NCBI RefSeq assembly: GCF_003046475.1
Contig: NZ_PZZZ01000006.1
Span: forward strand, 225,540-289,539
Direction: 5' to 3'
DNA from: Mycoplana dimorpha
GTDB lineage: Bacteria; Pseudomonadota; Alphaproteobacteria; Rhizobiales; Rhizobiaceae
Length of the DNA: 64,000 nucleotides
The notes beneath the pieces were generated by a model. It did no database searches. It saw only the letters and a program-made list of their open reading frames with translations, and was not told where the DNA came from. Made by a program: the position numbers and the translations under genes. Positions 17,693 through 29,149 of the stretch are shown here, one piece after another. Every line of letters starts with the position of its first letter. The first letter of the stretch is position 1.

Positions 17693-18487
17693 ATGATCGA
17701 ATTGCGAGACGTATCGGTTGCGATCGGCGCCAGGCGCATCCTGTCCGGCGTCAATCTGCAAGCGCGGCCGGGCGAGGTGGCGGCAATCGTCGGGCCGAAC
17801 GGGTCAGGCAAGTCGACACTACTGAAGGCGCTGTCGGGGGACCTCGCCTATGGCGGCCGCATTGCCATCAATGGCGGTGACGTCGCGGCCATGAAACCGG
17901 CCGAAGCCGCAGGCCTTCGAGCCGTGCTGCCGCAGGCCGCGACCCTCGCCTTTCCGTTCACCGTGCACGAGGTCGTCAAGCTCGGGCTCGCCAGCGGCCG
18001 GTCCGGCGTGCCTGCCGGTGAGGCGGGGCGGCTGCCCGAGCGGGCGCTGGCCCGCGTCGACCTCGCCGGCTACGCCGGCCGCTTCTACCAGGAACTGTCC
18101 GGCGGCGAGCAACAGCGCGTGCAGCTTGCCCGCGTGCTATGCCAGGTTTGGGCGCCGGTGCTGGACGGCCGGCCGCGCTACCTGCTGCTGGACGAGCCGG
18201 TCTCCAGCCTCGACATCCGCCACCAGTTGATGGTGATGGACGTGGCGCGCCATTTTGCGGCCGGCGGCGGCGGCGTGGTCGCCATCCTGCACGACCTCAA
18301 CCTTGCCGCCATGTATGCCGACCGCATCCACGTCATGCACAACGGCCGGCTGGCCGCCGCCGGCACCCCGGGCGAGGTGCTGGACGACGGGCTGATCGAG
18401 ACGGTCTTCGGCTGCCGCCTCAAGGTGGGTGCGGTGCCAGCTGGCGGCACGCCTTTCGTGCTGCCGCAGTCGATCGCATCGCGCTGA
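17693..18487 (+). CDS. hmuV: Heme ABC transporter ATP-binding protein
   Basis: This is a 264-residue FepC/BtuD-type ATPase. Walker A is GPNGSGKST (from about residue 38), the signature is LSGGEQQRVQLARVL, Walker B is YLLLDEPVSSLD, and the H-loop lies in VVAILHDLNLAAMYADRI. ATG 17693 follows GAGGAGC and starts 10 nt after hmuU. It ends the hmuPSTUV operon and converges on thiD. Confidence 0.94.
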   Translation: MIELRDVSVAIGARRILSGVNLQARPGEVAAIVGPNGSGKSTLLKALSGDLAYGGRIAINGGDVAAMKPAEAAGLRAVLPQAATLAFPFTVHEVVKLGLASGRSGVPAGEAGRLPERALARVDLAGYAGRFYQELSGGEQQRVQLARVLCQVWAPVLDGRPRYLLLDEPVSSLDIRHQLMVMDVARHFAAGGGGVVAILHDLNLAAMYADRIHVMHNGRLAAAGTPGEVLDDGLIETVFGCRLKVGAVPAGGTPFVLPQSIASR

Positions 18488-18595
18488 AGCGTCGGCGGAC
18501 AGAGGATGCAGGCCTATCGGGCGCAGCAAAGTGACGTTGTAGCCCGTGGTGCCGAATGATGCCGCTTCCACGAGACGGCCGGGATCGAGGGCATG

Positions 18596-19342
18596 TCAGG
18601 TCTGCCGGCCCCCGACCGCTGCAGCAAACATATCGTCGAGGTAGGCCTTTGCGGCCGAAAGCGCCGCCGCCATGTCGTGACCGAGTGCAAGATGCGCCGC
18701 GATGGCGCTCGACAGCATGCACCCCGTTCCGCGCAACGTCGCATCGCGCCTGCGAGAGGCGAACCGGCGGGGCGGCGTTCCCGGCGCGAAGAGCGTGTCG
18801 ATCGAGAGAGTGCCGTCCGCGTGGCCGCCCTTCACCAGCACGTTCGGACAGCCCATCCCCAGAAGTCGGGCCGCCTGACGGGCGATTTCGCCGTCGCTTC
18901 GTGCGACGTCACTACCTGCCAGGATCGCAAGCTCCAAAAGGTTAGGCGTGATCAGCAACGCTGCCGGCAGGAGCGCCTGCCGGAGCCTTTCGATCCCGGG
19001 CTCGGAGAGCAACCGGGCTCCCGACGAGCTTGCCAGCACCGGATCGACAACAACGGCAACCGCGGGAATTCCGGCAAGGACGTCAACGACCGCCTGCACG
19101 GTCTCCGCTGTTGCCAGCATCCCGACCTTGACGGCTCCAATCGGACCGGCCGCCAGCGCCGCCCACATCTGCGTGGCGACCAGCGACGCGGGCACGGGTT
19201 CGACCGCGATGACCGCGGCATGCGTTTGCGCGGTTATCGCGGTGACCGCCAGCGCGGCGCCCACGCCGAAACGGGTCGCCGTTGCCACGTCACGCGCAAT
19301 GCCTGCCCCGCCGGAGGAATCCGAACCGGCGACGATCAGCAT
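18596..19342 (-). CDS. thiD: Hydroxymethylpyrimidine/phosphomethylpyrimidine kinase
   Basis: This is a ~248-residue ribokinase-fold enzyme that phosphorylates HMP and HMP-P in thiamin synthesis. The N-terminus LIVAGSDSSGGAGIARD is the ThiD signature. VKVGMLATAE, VVVDPVLASSSGARLL and the C-terminal LRGTGCMLSSAIAAHLALG with its GTGC anion hole complete the match. I chose ATG 19342 because GGGAG lies 5 nt upstream and it starts just after thiE. Longer in-frame starts at 19366 and 19387 would overlap thiE. It is the last gene of the thiCOSGED operon. Confidence 0.92.
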   Translation of the reverse strand: MLIVAGSDSSGGAGIARDVATATRFGVGAALAVTAITAQTHAAVIAVEPVPASLVATQMWAALAAGPIGAVKVGMLATAETVQAVVDVLAGIPAVAVVVDPVLASSSGARLLSEPGIERLRQALLPAALLITPNLLELAILAGSDVARSDGEIARQAARLLGMGCPNVLVKGGHADGTLSIDTLFAPGTPPRRFASRRRDATLRGTGCMLSSAIAAHLALGHDMAAALSAAKAYLDDMFAAAVGGRQT

Positions 19343-19356
19343 TCTGGCTCCCGAGG

Positions 19357-19959
19357 TCACCGCCATTGCTGCGTCCGTTCGATCCACTCGCGCGTCCGCG
19401 CCTCGGGATCGGCGTTCAGGGTGATGTCGGTGACGACAGCTGCGCTATCGGCGCCGGCGTCGAAGACGCCCTGGAGCCGGTCGACGTTCAGCCCACCGAT
19501 CGCCACCAGCGGCAGTGGTCCGACGCGCCGCTTCCACCCTGCGATCCGCTCCAATCCCTGCGGCGCCCACTTCATCTGCTTGAGGATGGTCGGATAAACC
19601 GGGCCGAGCGCCACATAATCCGGTCTCGCCGCCAGCGCGGTTGCGAGTTCCGCGTCGTCATGGGTGGAAAGGCCGAGCCGCAGCCCTGCACCACGGATTG
19701 CGTCGTGATCGGCATCTTCCAGGTCCTCCTGGCCCAGGTGAACGAAATCGCAGCCCTCCTCGATGGCCAGTTGCCAGTAATCGTTGACGATCAACCGGCA
19801 GTCATGCCCGGCGCAGACGGCTTTCGCGCGGCGGATCTCACTGCGCAATACGTTCGGCCTGTCCTTTATCCGCAATTGCACCAGCCGGACGCCGAGCGGC
19901 ACCAGCCGTTCGATCCAGTCGGCGCTGTCGACGATCAGGTAAAAGGGATCGAGCCTCAT
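19357..19959 (-). CDS. thiE: Thiamin-phosphate synthase
   Basis: This is a 200-residue TIM-barrel enzyme joining HMP-PP and the thiazole phosphate carboxylate to give thiamin phosphate. Motifs are LVQLRIKDR near the N-terminus, [38 protein letters not shown] and the phosphate-binding VAIGGLN. It is slightly short for the family but has all core strands. Its start overlaps the thiG stop by 4 nt (ATGA). Confidence 0.94.
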   Translation of the reverse strand: MRLDPFYLIVDSADWIERLVPLGVRLVQLRIKDRPNVLRSEIRRAKAVCAGHDCRLIVNDYWQLAIEEGCDFVHLGQEDLEDADHDAIRGAGLRLGLSTHDDAELATALAARPDYVALGPVYPTILKQMKWAPQGLERIAGWKRRVGPLPLVAIGGLNVDRLQGVFDAGADSAAVVTDITLNADPEARTREWIERTQQWR

Positions 19960-20729
19960 GAAAACACCGCCTTGCCGATCACCGGCGTCGATGGCACCGC
20001 CAGGTCGCGCGGTTCGAGCAGGCCCGCGAGCCAGGCGCCGCGCCCGGCGTCGATGGCTTTCGCAAACGCTTCGGCCATGGCGGCAGGATCACCCGCGCCG
20101 GCGACGGCGGTGTTGAGCAAGACCGCGTCGTAGCCGAGCTCCATCACCATGGCCGCATGCGAGGGGCGGCCGATGCCGGCATCGACGATCAGCGGGACAT
20201 CCGGAAAATGGGCGCGCATGGCTTTCAGCGCCATGATGTTGACCGGTCCGATGGCCGATCCGATCGGCGCGCACCAGGGCATCAGCACCTGGCACCCCGC
20301 CTCCAGCAGGCGTTCGGCGACGACGAGATCATCGGTGGTGTAGGGAAAGACCTTGAAGCCATCGGCGCAAAGTATCCGCGCCGCTTCCACCAGCGCGAAG
20401 ACATCGGGCTGCAGCGTATCGTGATGGCCGATCACCTCCAGCTTGATCCAGTCGGTATCGAAGAGTTCGCGCGCCATTCTTGCCGTCAGCACGGCTTCCG
20501 ATGCCGAATGGCATCCGGCGGTGTTGGGCAGCACCCGCACGCCGAGCGACTTGATCATCTCGAAGAACGCGCCGCCCGCCTTGCCGCCGGCCGTTTCCCG
20601 CCGGAGCGAGACCGTGACGATTTCCGTTCCGGATCGCCTTACCGATTGCTCGAGAACCGCAGGCGAGGGGTAGCGCGCCGTGCCGAGCAGCAGCCGCGAA
20701 CCGATTTCGCTTCCATAGAGGGAGATCAT
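19956..20729 (-). CDS. thiG: Thiazole synthase
   Basis: This is a 257-residue TIM-barrel enzyme that builds the thiazole phosphate ring from DXP, dehydroglycine and ThiS thiocarboxylate. The N-terminus is [26 protein letters not shown] contains the imine-forming lysine; [25 protein letters not shown] and [12 protein letters not shown] follow. ATG 20729 has GGGAGG upstream and begins one base after the thiS stop. A longer frame from 20771 would run inside thiS. Confidence 0.95.
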   Translation of the reverse strand: MISLYGSEIGSRLLLGTARYPSPAVLEQSVRRSGTEIVTVSLRRETAGGKAGGAFFEMIKSLGVRVLPNTAGCHSASEAVLTARMARELFDTDWIKLEVIGHHDTLQPDVFALVEAARILCADGFKVFPYTTDDLVVAERLLEAGCQVLMPWCAPIGSAIGPVNIMALKAMRAHFPDVPLIVDAGIGRPSHAAMVMELGYDAVLLNTAVAGAGDPAAMAEAFAKAIDAGRGAWLAGLLEPRDLAVPSTPVIGKAVFS

Positions 20730-20730
20730 C

Positions 20731-20928
20731 TCAGCCTCCCTGCATCGGCGAAAGGATTTCGATGCGGTCACCCTCGGTCAGGCGATGCCCGGCTCGATCC
20801 TGGCGATGCACGAGTTCGCCATTCACGGCCGTCACCAGCCACCCGCCCTCGAAATCGAGCTTCGTCATGGCGTCGGCGAGAGTCGCGGCATCGAGGTGGT
20901 ATTCCTCGCCATTGACGATCAGTCTCAT
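20731..20928 (-). CDS. thiS: Sulfur carrier protein ThiS
   Basis: This is a 65-residue ubiquitin-fold sulfur carrier. It begins [19 protein letters not shown] and ends in MQGG, the Gly-Gly tail that is adenylated and thiocarboxylated. [13 protein letters not shown] and [13 protein letters not shown] are typical. The start overlaps the thiO stop by 4 nt. No separate thiF is visible; other bacteria use MoeB for this step. Confidence 0.95.
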   Translation of the reverse strand: MRLIVNGEEYHLDAATLADAMTKLDFEGGWLVTAVNGELVHRQDRAGHRLTEGDRIEILSPMQGG

Positions 20929-21911
20929 GGCATTACTCCTGTCATCGATTGCTTCACGTCGGACGCGGCCACCATCCGGGCCACCTCCTGCGCCATGGCC
21001 GGCGCCAGCAGAAATCCGTGGCGGTAGAGGCCGTTCACATGCAGCACGTTCCCCGCGCGAAGCACGCGTGGGAAATTGTCGGGGAAGGCCGGGCGTATGC
21101 CGGCGCCTACCTCGATGACGCGGGCCTCGCCGAAGGCCGGATGCAGCGTATAGGCTGCGTTCAGAAGCTCCATGATCGACCGGGCGGACGGGTCGCCGCC
21201 CACCTCGCTTTCGATCATGGTCGCACCGACCATGAAGCGGCCGCCGACGCGCGGAACGACATAGATCGAATGACGCGGGTGCAGCAGCCGGACCGGACGG
21301 GACAGCGCGAGTTCCGCGGTCTCGAGGTAGAGCATCTCGCCGCGCACGCCCCGCAGACCTTTTATCCGTCCGATCCCGGCAGCGCCGATGCAGTCGACGA
21401 CGCGATCGGAATCGCTTCCCGCTTGGTCCGTGCCGAACCGGAACCGGACGCCTTTGGCCTGAAGCGATCGCTGGAGTGCGTTCAAGGCCCGCCGCGGATC
21501 GAGATGAGCCTCGTCGCGGAAGAACAGTCCCTTGCGGAAACGGCCGGCCAGCGCCGGTTCCAGGGCGGCGATACCATCCTCATCCAGCCATTCATGGCCC
21601 GACGTGCGGGCAGCAAAACGGGCAAGCTCACCAGTGTCGCGCGGCGGAGCAACGACCAGCGTTCCGTTGCGAATGACTTCGCCCGGCAAGGCGGCGTCCC
21701 ACCAGCCGGTCGCAGTCCGTCCAGCCGTCAGCACCCGCTCGTCGGCGCTCTCGCGCTCGCACCAGGGCGCCAGCATGCCGCCGGCGAGCCACGAGGCACC
21801 CGCTTCGATCGAGGGCGCGACGTCGGCGACCTCCACGGCAAAACCGCTCGACGCCAGCTCATGCGCCACTGCGAGGCCGGCGACGCCGGCCCCCTTCACA
21901 AGGATTCGCAT
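20925..21911 (-). CDS. thiO: Glycine oxidase ThiO
   Basis: This is a 328-residue FAD-dependent amine oxidase that supplies dehydroglycine for thiazole formation. The N-terminal dinucleotide motif is VKGAGVAGLAVAHELASSGF. SWLAGGMLAPWCERES, VDCIGAAGIG, GEMLYLE and the C-terminal VNGLYRHGFLLAPAMA are characteristic of ThiO. The start lies one base after the thiC stop. Glycine oxidase rather than ThiH implies an aerobic route. Confidence 0.93.
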   Translation of the reverse strand: MRILVKGAGVAGLAVAHELASSGFAVEVADVAPSIEAGASWLAGGMLAPWCERESADERVLTAGRTATGWWDAALPGEVIRNGTLVVAPPRDTGELARFAARTSGHEWLDEDGIAALEPALAGRFRKGLFFRDEAHLDPRRALNALQRSLQAKGVRFRFGTDQAGSDSDRVVDCIGAAGIGRIKGLRGVRGEMLYLETAELALSRPVRLLHPRHSIYVVPRVGGRFMVGATMIESEVGGDPSARSIMELLNAAYTLHPAFGEARVIEVGAGIRPAFPDNFPRVLRAGNVLHVNGLYRHGFLLAPAMAQEVARMVAASDVKQSMTGVMP

Positions 21912-21912
21912 G

Positions 21913-23945
<2,033 letters not shown>

Positions 23946-24242
23946 GTGAATGGCCCAAGATTATGGCCAGAACGGACGCGCCGTCAAGGGTGGCGTGGAG
24001 TTGCGACGCAAGCTGCAGAAAGATGACGATGCAGGGTGACTCAGCGCGCTCCAATCCATGGCGCCGCCGAGCCGCGCGGCCGCTCGGGACGCGCCCGTCC
24101 TGCGCCTTGACGAGGACCGGGCGGCGTTGGAGGATCGGTCCGGCCCAAGCATGATAGGGCAGGGCGGGCCCCCGATCGTAATCTTGACCGGCGCGCCGGC
24201 AAGTCGCCGACTTGACGGTCCGAACTCTGGAGGAAACGCAGC
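23946..24242. other. Intergenic region upstream of the thi riboswitch
   Basis: These ~300 bases hold the thiC promoter on the minus strand and the leader of the GFA gene on the plus strand. I see no gene, repeat or strong hairpin in them. Confidence 0.5.
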
Positions 24243-24635
24243 ATGGACCGTTTCACCGGCGGTTGCCTGTGCGGCAACGTCCGCATCGTGGCGTCGGGGC
24301 GACCTTATCGGGTCGGCCTTTGTCACTGTCTCGACTGCCGCAAGCATCATGGCGCACTGTTTCACGCCTCCGCGATATTCGCGCAGGATGCGGTGACGAT
24401 CGAGGGCGAAACACGCGACTACGCGGGCCGGTCTTTCTGCCCCCGCTGCGGCTCGTCGGTATTCGGTCGCACCGCAGACGAGATCGAGGTCAGCCTAGGG
24501 TCTCTGGATGCCCCTGACCAACTAAAGCCGACCTACGAACTCTGGACCATCCGTCGCGAATCCTGGCTGCCCCCGTTTCCGCTGACGAGACGGTACGACC
24601 GCGATCGCGACCCGACCAGCCGCTTTGAGGCGTAG
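24243..24635 (+). CDS. GFA family zinc protein (glutathione-dependent formaldehyde-activating-like)
   Basis: This is a 130-residue single-domain protein of the GFA/CENP-V fold. Zinc ligands are visible in GGCLCGNVRI, LCHCLDCRKHHGALFHA and FCPRCGSSVF. Family members bind zinc and sometimes form or relay S-hydroxymethylglutathione, but most are uncharacterised. ATG 24243 has GGAGGA 10-15 nt upstream. It stands alone between the thi operon and a convergent PHP hydrolase, so context gives no function. Confidence 0.88.
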   Translation: MDRFTGGCLCGNVRIVASGRPYRVGLCHCLDCRKHHGALFHASAIFAQDAVTIEGETRDYAGRSFCPRCGSSVFGRTADEIEVSLGSLDAPDQLKPTYELWTIRRESWLPPFPLTRRYDRDRDPTSRFEA

Positions 24636-24713
24636 GGCAGGGCGGGGCTCTGGATGGATCGCCGGAACCGGCGAGCCCTGCGGCCCGCCAGCCCCTCGAA
24701 AGAAAGCCGTCGA

Positions 24714-25604
24714 TCACAGAAATTCCGGCTGGCTCCAGGCGCGCTTGCCGTCGCCGGCGGTGACCACCAACCGGCACCATGAGCCGGTGAATTTGGAGAG
24801 GTCCAGCGTTGCGCTGGTGATGCCGTTGCCGTGGACGACGTCCGAGGCCGAGGCGCGGCCGACCAGGGCGACGGAACGGACGTGCGTGGTCTCGACGTGG
24901 AGTTGGTCGCCGTCGCGCGTAACCGACAGGATTTCCGGGCCCTGGCTGGCGTAGTAACGGCCGGCCTTAAGTGCGGCGAGCAGGGCTTCCGGCGTCAGTT
25001 CCTCGGCCTTGACATGCACCCAGCCGCCGAAGGCGTCGTCGGCCTTGAAGTGGGCGTCGTCGGCGGCAAAGCCGGTGAGCTTGCGGCCCTCGTTAAGGAG
25101 GTGGTCGAGCAACATGGTTCCGTCGGGGCGCGCCGACAGCATCTCGCAGGTATGATTGTAGATCTCCACCGCGTGGGCGGCATCGATCGACAGCCCGTCC
25201 TCGGTGTTGAGCCCGTACCATTGCGGATGGGCGATGCCGACGAACGCCCCGGCCTCGGCGGCACGGCGGGCCAGCTGCAGGCCGGTCTCGGTCGCGCTGG
25301 TGGCCGCGAAATCGAGCGGCAGGCCGACAGCCAGGATGTGCCAGAGCTCGCCCAGATGCGTGTCGGGCGCGTGCAGTTCGGCGCCGATGATCGTGGTGAA
25401 CGTCTCGTCGCGGAACGGGCGAGTATCGGTCAGCGGATAATCGAAGCTCTCGAGGAAATGGTCGGAAAGACAGAGGAAGTCGTAGCCGGCCTCCTTGTAG
25501 CGCCGGCAGACGTCCTGCGGCTCCAGCGCGCCGTCCGAGCGGTTCGAATGGGTGTGCAGATTGCCGCGGTAGAACTTCCCTGCGGAGGCGAAGGTGTCGA
25601 GCAT
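24714..25604 (-). CDS. PHP-domain metallohydrolase (CehA/McbA-like)
   Basis: This is a 296-residue protein with a Polymerase-and-Histidinol-Phosphatase-type metal site: NLHTHSNRSDGAL near the N-terminus, LCLSDHF, GAELHAPD, IAHPQW, and DDAHFK around residue 180. The domain order and C-terminal beta-rich tail resemble CehA/McbA-family hydrolases acting on phosphoesters or carbamates. ATG 25604 has AGGAG 6 nt upstream and is preferred over 25619. It is the last gene of the minus-strand importer operon, 18 nt after the ATPase. It probably hydrolyses the imported compound or an intermediate. Confidence 0.8.
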   Translation of the reverse strand: MLDTFASAGKFYRGNLHTHSNRSDGALEPQDVCRRYKEAGYDFLCLSDHFLESFDYPLTDTRPFRDETFTTIIGAELHAPDTHLGELWHILAVGLPLDFAATSATETGLQLARRAAEAGAFVGIAHPQWYGLNTEDGLSIDAAHAVEIYNHTCEMLSARPDGTMLLDHLLNEGRKLTGFAADDAHFKADDAFGGWVHVKAEELTPEALLAALKAGRYYASQGPEILSVTRDGDQLHVETTHVRSVALVGRASASDVVHGNGITSATLDLSKFTGSWCRLVVTAGDGKRAWSQPEFL

Positions 25605-25622
25605 GGTGTCTCCTGTCATGCG

Positions 25623-27416
25623 TCAGTTCATCAGGACGAAATGGTCCGGGCCGACCCGGTCGTAGGCCGGAGCCTCGAAGGCATGGCCGATCGGATGGAT
25701 GGGTGAAGGAAGCTGGCTCGCCGGCAGTGCTGCCGTGCGGCGCCTCGCCGGATCGGGATTGGGAACGGCCGACAGCAGTGTTCTTGTATAGTCATGGCGC
25801 GGGTCGCCGAACACGGACGCTCTCGGGCCGATCTCGACGATCCGTCCCAGGCACATCACCGCCACGCGGTGGCTCATGCGCTCGACCACCGCCATGTCGT
25901 GCGAAATGAAGAGATAGGAGAGCCCCAGCTCCTCCTGCAATTCGATCATCAGGTTGACGACCTGCGCCTGGATCGACACGTCGAGAGCCGATACCGGCTC
26001 GTCGGCGATGATGATCTTGGGCGACAGCGTCAGCGCCCGGGCGATGCAGAGCCGCTGGCGCTGCCCGCCGGAGAACTCGTGCGGATAGCGCTCCAGCTGC
26101 TCTTCGGACAGGCCCACGCGCTGGACCAGCGACACGACGCGATCGCGCAGCGCCGAGCCGGATTCGACGCCGTGGATGACGAGCGGTTCGGCAACTTGCT
26201 CGAAGGCGGTCAGGCGCGGGTCGAGCGCCGCATAGGGGTCCTGGAAGATGATCTGCATGTCGCGGCGCCGGGCGCGCAGCCTGTCCCTGCCCAGTGCCAG
26301 CACGTTCTCGCCCTCGAGCTCGACGGTACCCGAACTGGGCTCGACCAATCTGAGAATCGAGCGGCCGGTGGTAGATTTTCCGCAGCCCGATTCGCCCACC
26401 AGAGACAGGGTCTCCCCCTTGCCGAGGGTGAACGAGACGCCGTCGACGGCGTGGACGTTGGCCACGTGCCGCTTGAATGCCCCCTTGTGCACGGGAAAGC
26501 GCGTCACGAGATCGCGCACGGCCAGCAGCGGCTCGGGCGGGCTCGCACGCTCCGCGTCCGCCGTCTCGTCACCGAAGCGCCGCGGACCGGCAAACGGCTT
26601 CATGCTGCCAAGCCTGGGCACTGCGGCCAGCAGCCTCTTCGTGTAGGACTCGGATGGAGCCGCAAACAGGGCGGCCGTCGTGTTCTCCTCGACCTTGCGG
26701 CCGTGATGCATGACCACCACCCGGTCGGCGATCTCGGCGACCACGCCCATGTCGTGGGTGATGAACAGCACCGCCATTTCCGATTCGGCGGCGAGCTCGC
26801 GCAAGAGGTCGAGTATCTGCGCCTGGATGGTGACGTCGAGAGCGGTTGTCGGCTCGTCGGCGATCAGCAGGCGCGGTTCGCAGGCCAGCGCCATGGCGAT
26901 GACGACGCGCTGGCGCATACCGCCCGACAGCTCGTGGGGATATTGAGCAAAGCGCCGCTCGGGTTCGGGAATGCGGACTCGCCTGAGCAGGTCGACCGCC
27001 TTCCGCGCCGCCTCGGCGGCATCGACCCGGCGATGCTGGCGGATCACCTCGGCGATCTGTTCGCCGACCGTGAACACCGGATTGAGGCTGGTCATCGGCT
27101 CCTGGAAGATCATCGCGATCTCGTCGCCGCGGACCTGCTGCATGGCTTTATCGGACAGTTGCGTCAGGTCGCAGCCGGTCCCGTCGCGGCGCCGGAAGCG
27201 GATGGCGCCGGCATCGATGCGCCCGCCGCTGAAGGCGGTCAGCCCGAGGATCGACATCGCCGTCACCGACTTGCCGGAGCCCGATTCGCCGACGATCGCG
27301 ACACATTCGCCCGCGCCCACGGCAAAGGAGAGGTCATCGACGGCGATCAACTGGCCGCGCGAGGTCGCAAAGCTGATGCGCAGGTTCTCGACGCTGAGCA
27401 GCATGGGGGCGGTCAT
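25623..27416 (-). CDS. ABC transporter ATP-binding protein, fused OppD-OppF type
   Basis: This is a 597-residue protein with two complete nucleotide-binding domains. The first has Walker [11 protein letters not shown], signature [15 protein letters not shown] and Walker [13 protein letters not shown]. The second has [29 protein letters not shown] and [12 protein letters not shown]. Both carry the oligopeptide-type C-terminal extension. Fusion of the D and F subunits is common in rhizobial peptide/nickel/opine importers. ATG 27416 follows GAGGAA; the open frame further upstream has no homology. It powers the importer encoded by the genes at 27485-30975. Confidence 0.93.
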   Translation of the reverse strand: MTAPMLLSVENLRISFATSRGQLIAVDDLSFAVGAGECVAIVGESGSGKSVTAMSILGLTAFSGGRIDAGAIRFRRRDGTGCDLTQLSDKAMQQVRGDEIAMIFQEPMTSLNPVFTVGEQIAEVIRQHRRVDAAEAARKAVDLLRRVRIPEPERRFAQYPHELSGGMRQRVVIAMALACEPRLLIADEPTTALDVTIQAQILDLLRELAAESEMAVLFITHDMGVVAEIADRVVVMHHGRKVEENTTAALFAAPSESYTKRLLAAVPRLGSMKPFAGPRRFGDETADAERASPPEPLLAVRDLVTRFPVHKGAFKRHVANVHAVDGVSFTLGKGETLSLVGESGCGKSTTGRSILRLVEPSSGTVELEGENVLALGRDRLRARRRDMQIIFQDPYAALDPRLTAFEQVAEPLVIHGVESGSALRDRVVSLVQRVGLSEEQLERYPHEFSGGQRQRLCIARALTLSPKIIIADEPVSALDVSIQAQVVNLMIELQEELGLSYLFISHDMAVVERMSHRVAVMCLGRIVEIGPRASVFGDPRHDYTRTLLSAVPNPDPARRRTAALPASQLPSPIHPIGHAFEAPAYDRVGPDHFVLMN

Positions 27417-27446
27417 GGCAGGTTCCTCGGGGGGCGGACAAGGGTA

Positions 27447-27474
27447 GCCGCCGGCGAGTGAGCTCGCCGGCGGC
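27447..27474 (-). terminator. Perfect 12-bp intercistronic hairpin
   Basis: GCCGCCGGCGAG-tgag-CTCGCCGGCGGC is a perfect 12-bp inverted repeat directly downstream of the binding-protein stop (27485). It precedes the ATPase start (27416). With no T-run it is more likely an mRNA 3'-end stabiliser or partial attenuator that favours binding-protein expression than a full terminator. Confidence 0.55.
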
Positions 27475-27484
27475 CGATGGTGGA

Positions 27485-29038
27485 TCACTTGTTGACGGTG
27501 ATGGCGCCGGCGCGGAAATCGAGCACGTAGGGGATGTGGCCCGGCAGCGGCTTCCACTCGACGTTCTTGCTCAGGCCGTAGGATTCATACGGCTGATAGA
27601 GCAGCACGAACGGCGCCTCTTCCTTCACATAGGCCATGATCTCGGCGTAGGCGGCCTTGCGCTCCTCGACGTCGGTCGAATAGCGAAAGCGCTCCCACAT
27701 GGCGCTATATTCTTCGCTCGGCTTCCAGGAGCCGGCGGTGATGCGAGCGCCGGTCGGGCTCCACATCGTGCCGTAGGAGCCGGCCGGGTCGGCGAAGTAC
27801 ATCGGGTTCGACCAGTTGCGGGTTTCCATGTCGGCGTCGTTGCCCGTCCACTTCGGATCGACGTTGAGGTTCAGCTCGACGCCGATCGCGCCCCACATCT
27901 CCTTGATCGCCTGAGCGGCGAGCAGGCCGTTGGTGTAGTAGACCGCGTCGGTGTCGAAGCGGATCGGCTTGCCGTCGTAGTTCGACTCGGCGATCAGCGC
28001 CTTGGCCTTCTCCAGGTCGTATTCGAACGTCTTCAGCTCAGGCATGTAGAGCGCGCCGTACTGCGGATAGGTGTGGGTCGAGGGAACCACCGCCTTGCCG
28101 AGCCACAGCGCCTCGTTGAGCAGGTCGCGGTCGATGGCGTGGCTTAGGGCCTGGCGCAGCTTCTTGTCGGCCAGCCGCGGGTTCTCGGTGTTGAAGAACA
28201 CCAGGTGGAACAGCGGGGTGACGTTGCCCTCGACCTTGAGCGCCGGATTGGACTCGATGGTCGCCAGCTGGTCCGGCGGCACGTTGGTGATGATGTCGAC
28301 CTCGCCGTTGGCGAGCGCGGTCAGGCGCGTCGCCATCTCGGCAATGCGGCGCAGTTCGACGCGCTCGAGCGGGGCGGCCTCGCCGTAGTGCTCGGCGAAC
28401 TTTTCGTAGACGACCGTCTCGCCCGGCTGGAAGGCGGTGATGCGGTAGGGACCGGTGCCGACCGGCTTCAGGCCGAAGGCCTCGAAGTCGGATAGCTCGG
28501 CGACCTGCGGGTCACCGGTCAGGCCCATCACGTAGGCCTTCGGGATGATGTAGCCCTGCTGGGCGTTGAGCAGGGTCTCGAACAGCGGCTCGGGCTTGAA
28601 GGTGGTGAAGCGAACCGTCTTGGCATCGATTGCCTCGACCTTCTCGAAGTTGGAGAAGAACTGCTTCTTGATCGAGCCGAACTCCGGGGTGACCTCGTCG
28701 ATGATGCGGTGGAAGGTGAACACCACGTCGTCGGCGGTCATCGTGGTGCCGTCGTGGAACTTGACGTCGTCGCGCAGCGTGACGACCATTTCGGTCGGAG
28801 AGGTCTGCTCCCACTTGGTGGCCAGGCCCGGCTTGAAGGTCGGGGTGGGCTGCGAGTAATCCTTCTGGATCAGTGGGTCGAAGGCGTTGACCTGCACCTG
28901 CGAGCCGGAGTTGGAGTGATCCTTGCCCGGGTCGACATAGGCGGGCAGGTTCTGCGTCGCGACGACCAGGTTGGCGGCCATGGCCGAGGTCGAGGCCAGG
29001 AGGGTCGCCGCGAGCGACAAGAGAAACTTGGATTTCAT
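27485..29038 (-). CDS. ABC transporter substrate-binding protein, peptide/opine family
   Basis: This is a 517-residue SBP_bac_5-type binding protein. The signal peptide is [21 protein letters not shown]. Landmarks are [56 protein letters not shown] and [16 protein letters not shown]. The family binds peptides, nickel, opines and some glyco- or phospho-compounds. Context (PHP hydrolase, phosphoesterase, HAD, RpiR) suggests a phosphorylated or sugar-like ligand, but that is inference. Confidence 0.93.
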   Translation of the reverse strand: MKSKFLLSLAATLLASTSAMAANLVVATQNLPAYVDPGKDHSNSGSQVQVNAFDPLIQKDYSQPTPTFKPGLATKWEQTSPTEMVVTLRDDVKFHDGTTMTADDVVFTFHRIIDEVTPEFGSIKKQFFSNFEKVEAIDAKTVRFTTFKPEPLFETLLNAQQGYIIPKAYVMGLTGDPQVAELSDFEAFGLKPVGTGPYRITAFQPGETVVYEKFAEHYGEAAPLERVELRRIAEMATRLTALANGEVDIITNVPPDQLATIESNPALKVEGNVTPLFHLVFFNTENPRLADKKLRQALSHAIDRDLLNEALWLGKAVVPSTHTYPQYGALYMPELKTFEYDLEKAKALIAESNYDGKPIRFDTDAVYYTNGLLAAQAIKEMWGAIGVELNLNVDPKWTGNDADMETRNWSNPMYFADPAGSYGTMWSPTGARITAGSWKPSEEYSAMWERFRYSTDVEERKAAYAEIMAYVKEEAPFVLLYQPYESYGLSKNVEWKPLPGHIPYVLDFRAGAITVNK

Positions 29039-29149
29039 GTCTAAAGGTCCTTTTCTTGCAGAGTCATCCCGTCCGGCCGGGAGGGAGGAGCCGGCCGAGC
29101 GCTGGATAGGTGAAGTTCGGGGGAGCCGGCGGCCGGGACCGCCGGGGCG

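Noticed and set aside
25794-27461. 555-codon plus-strand frame opposite the fused ABC ATPase
   Set aside because: The minus strand has two complete nucleotide-binding domains; the plus frame has none.
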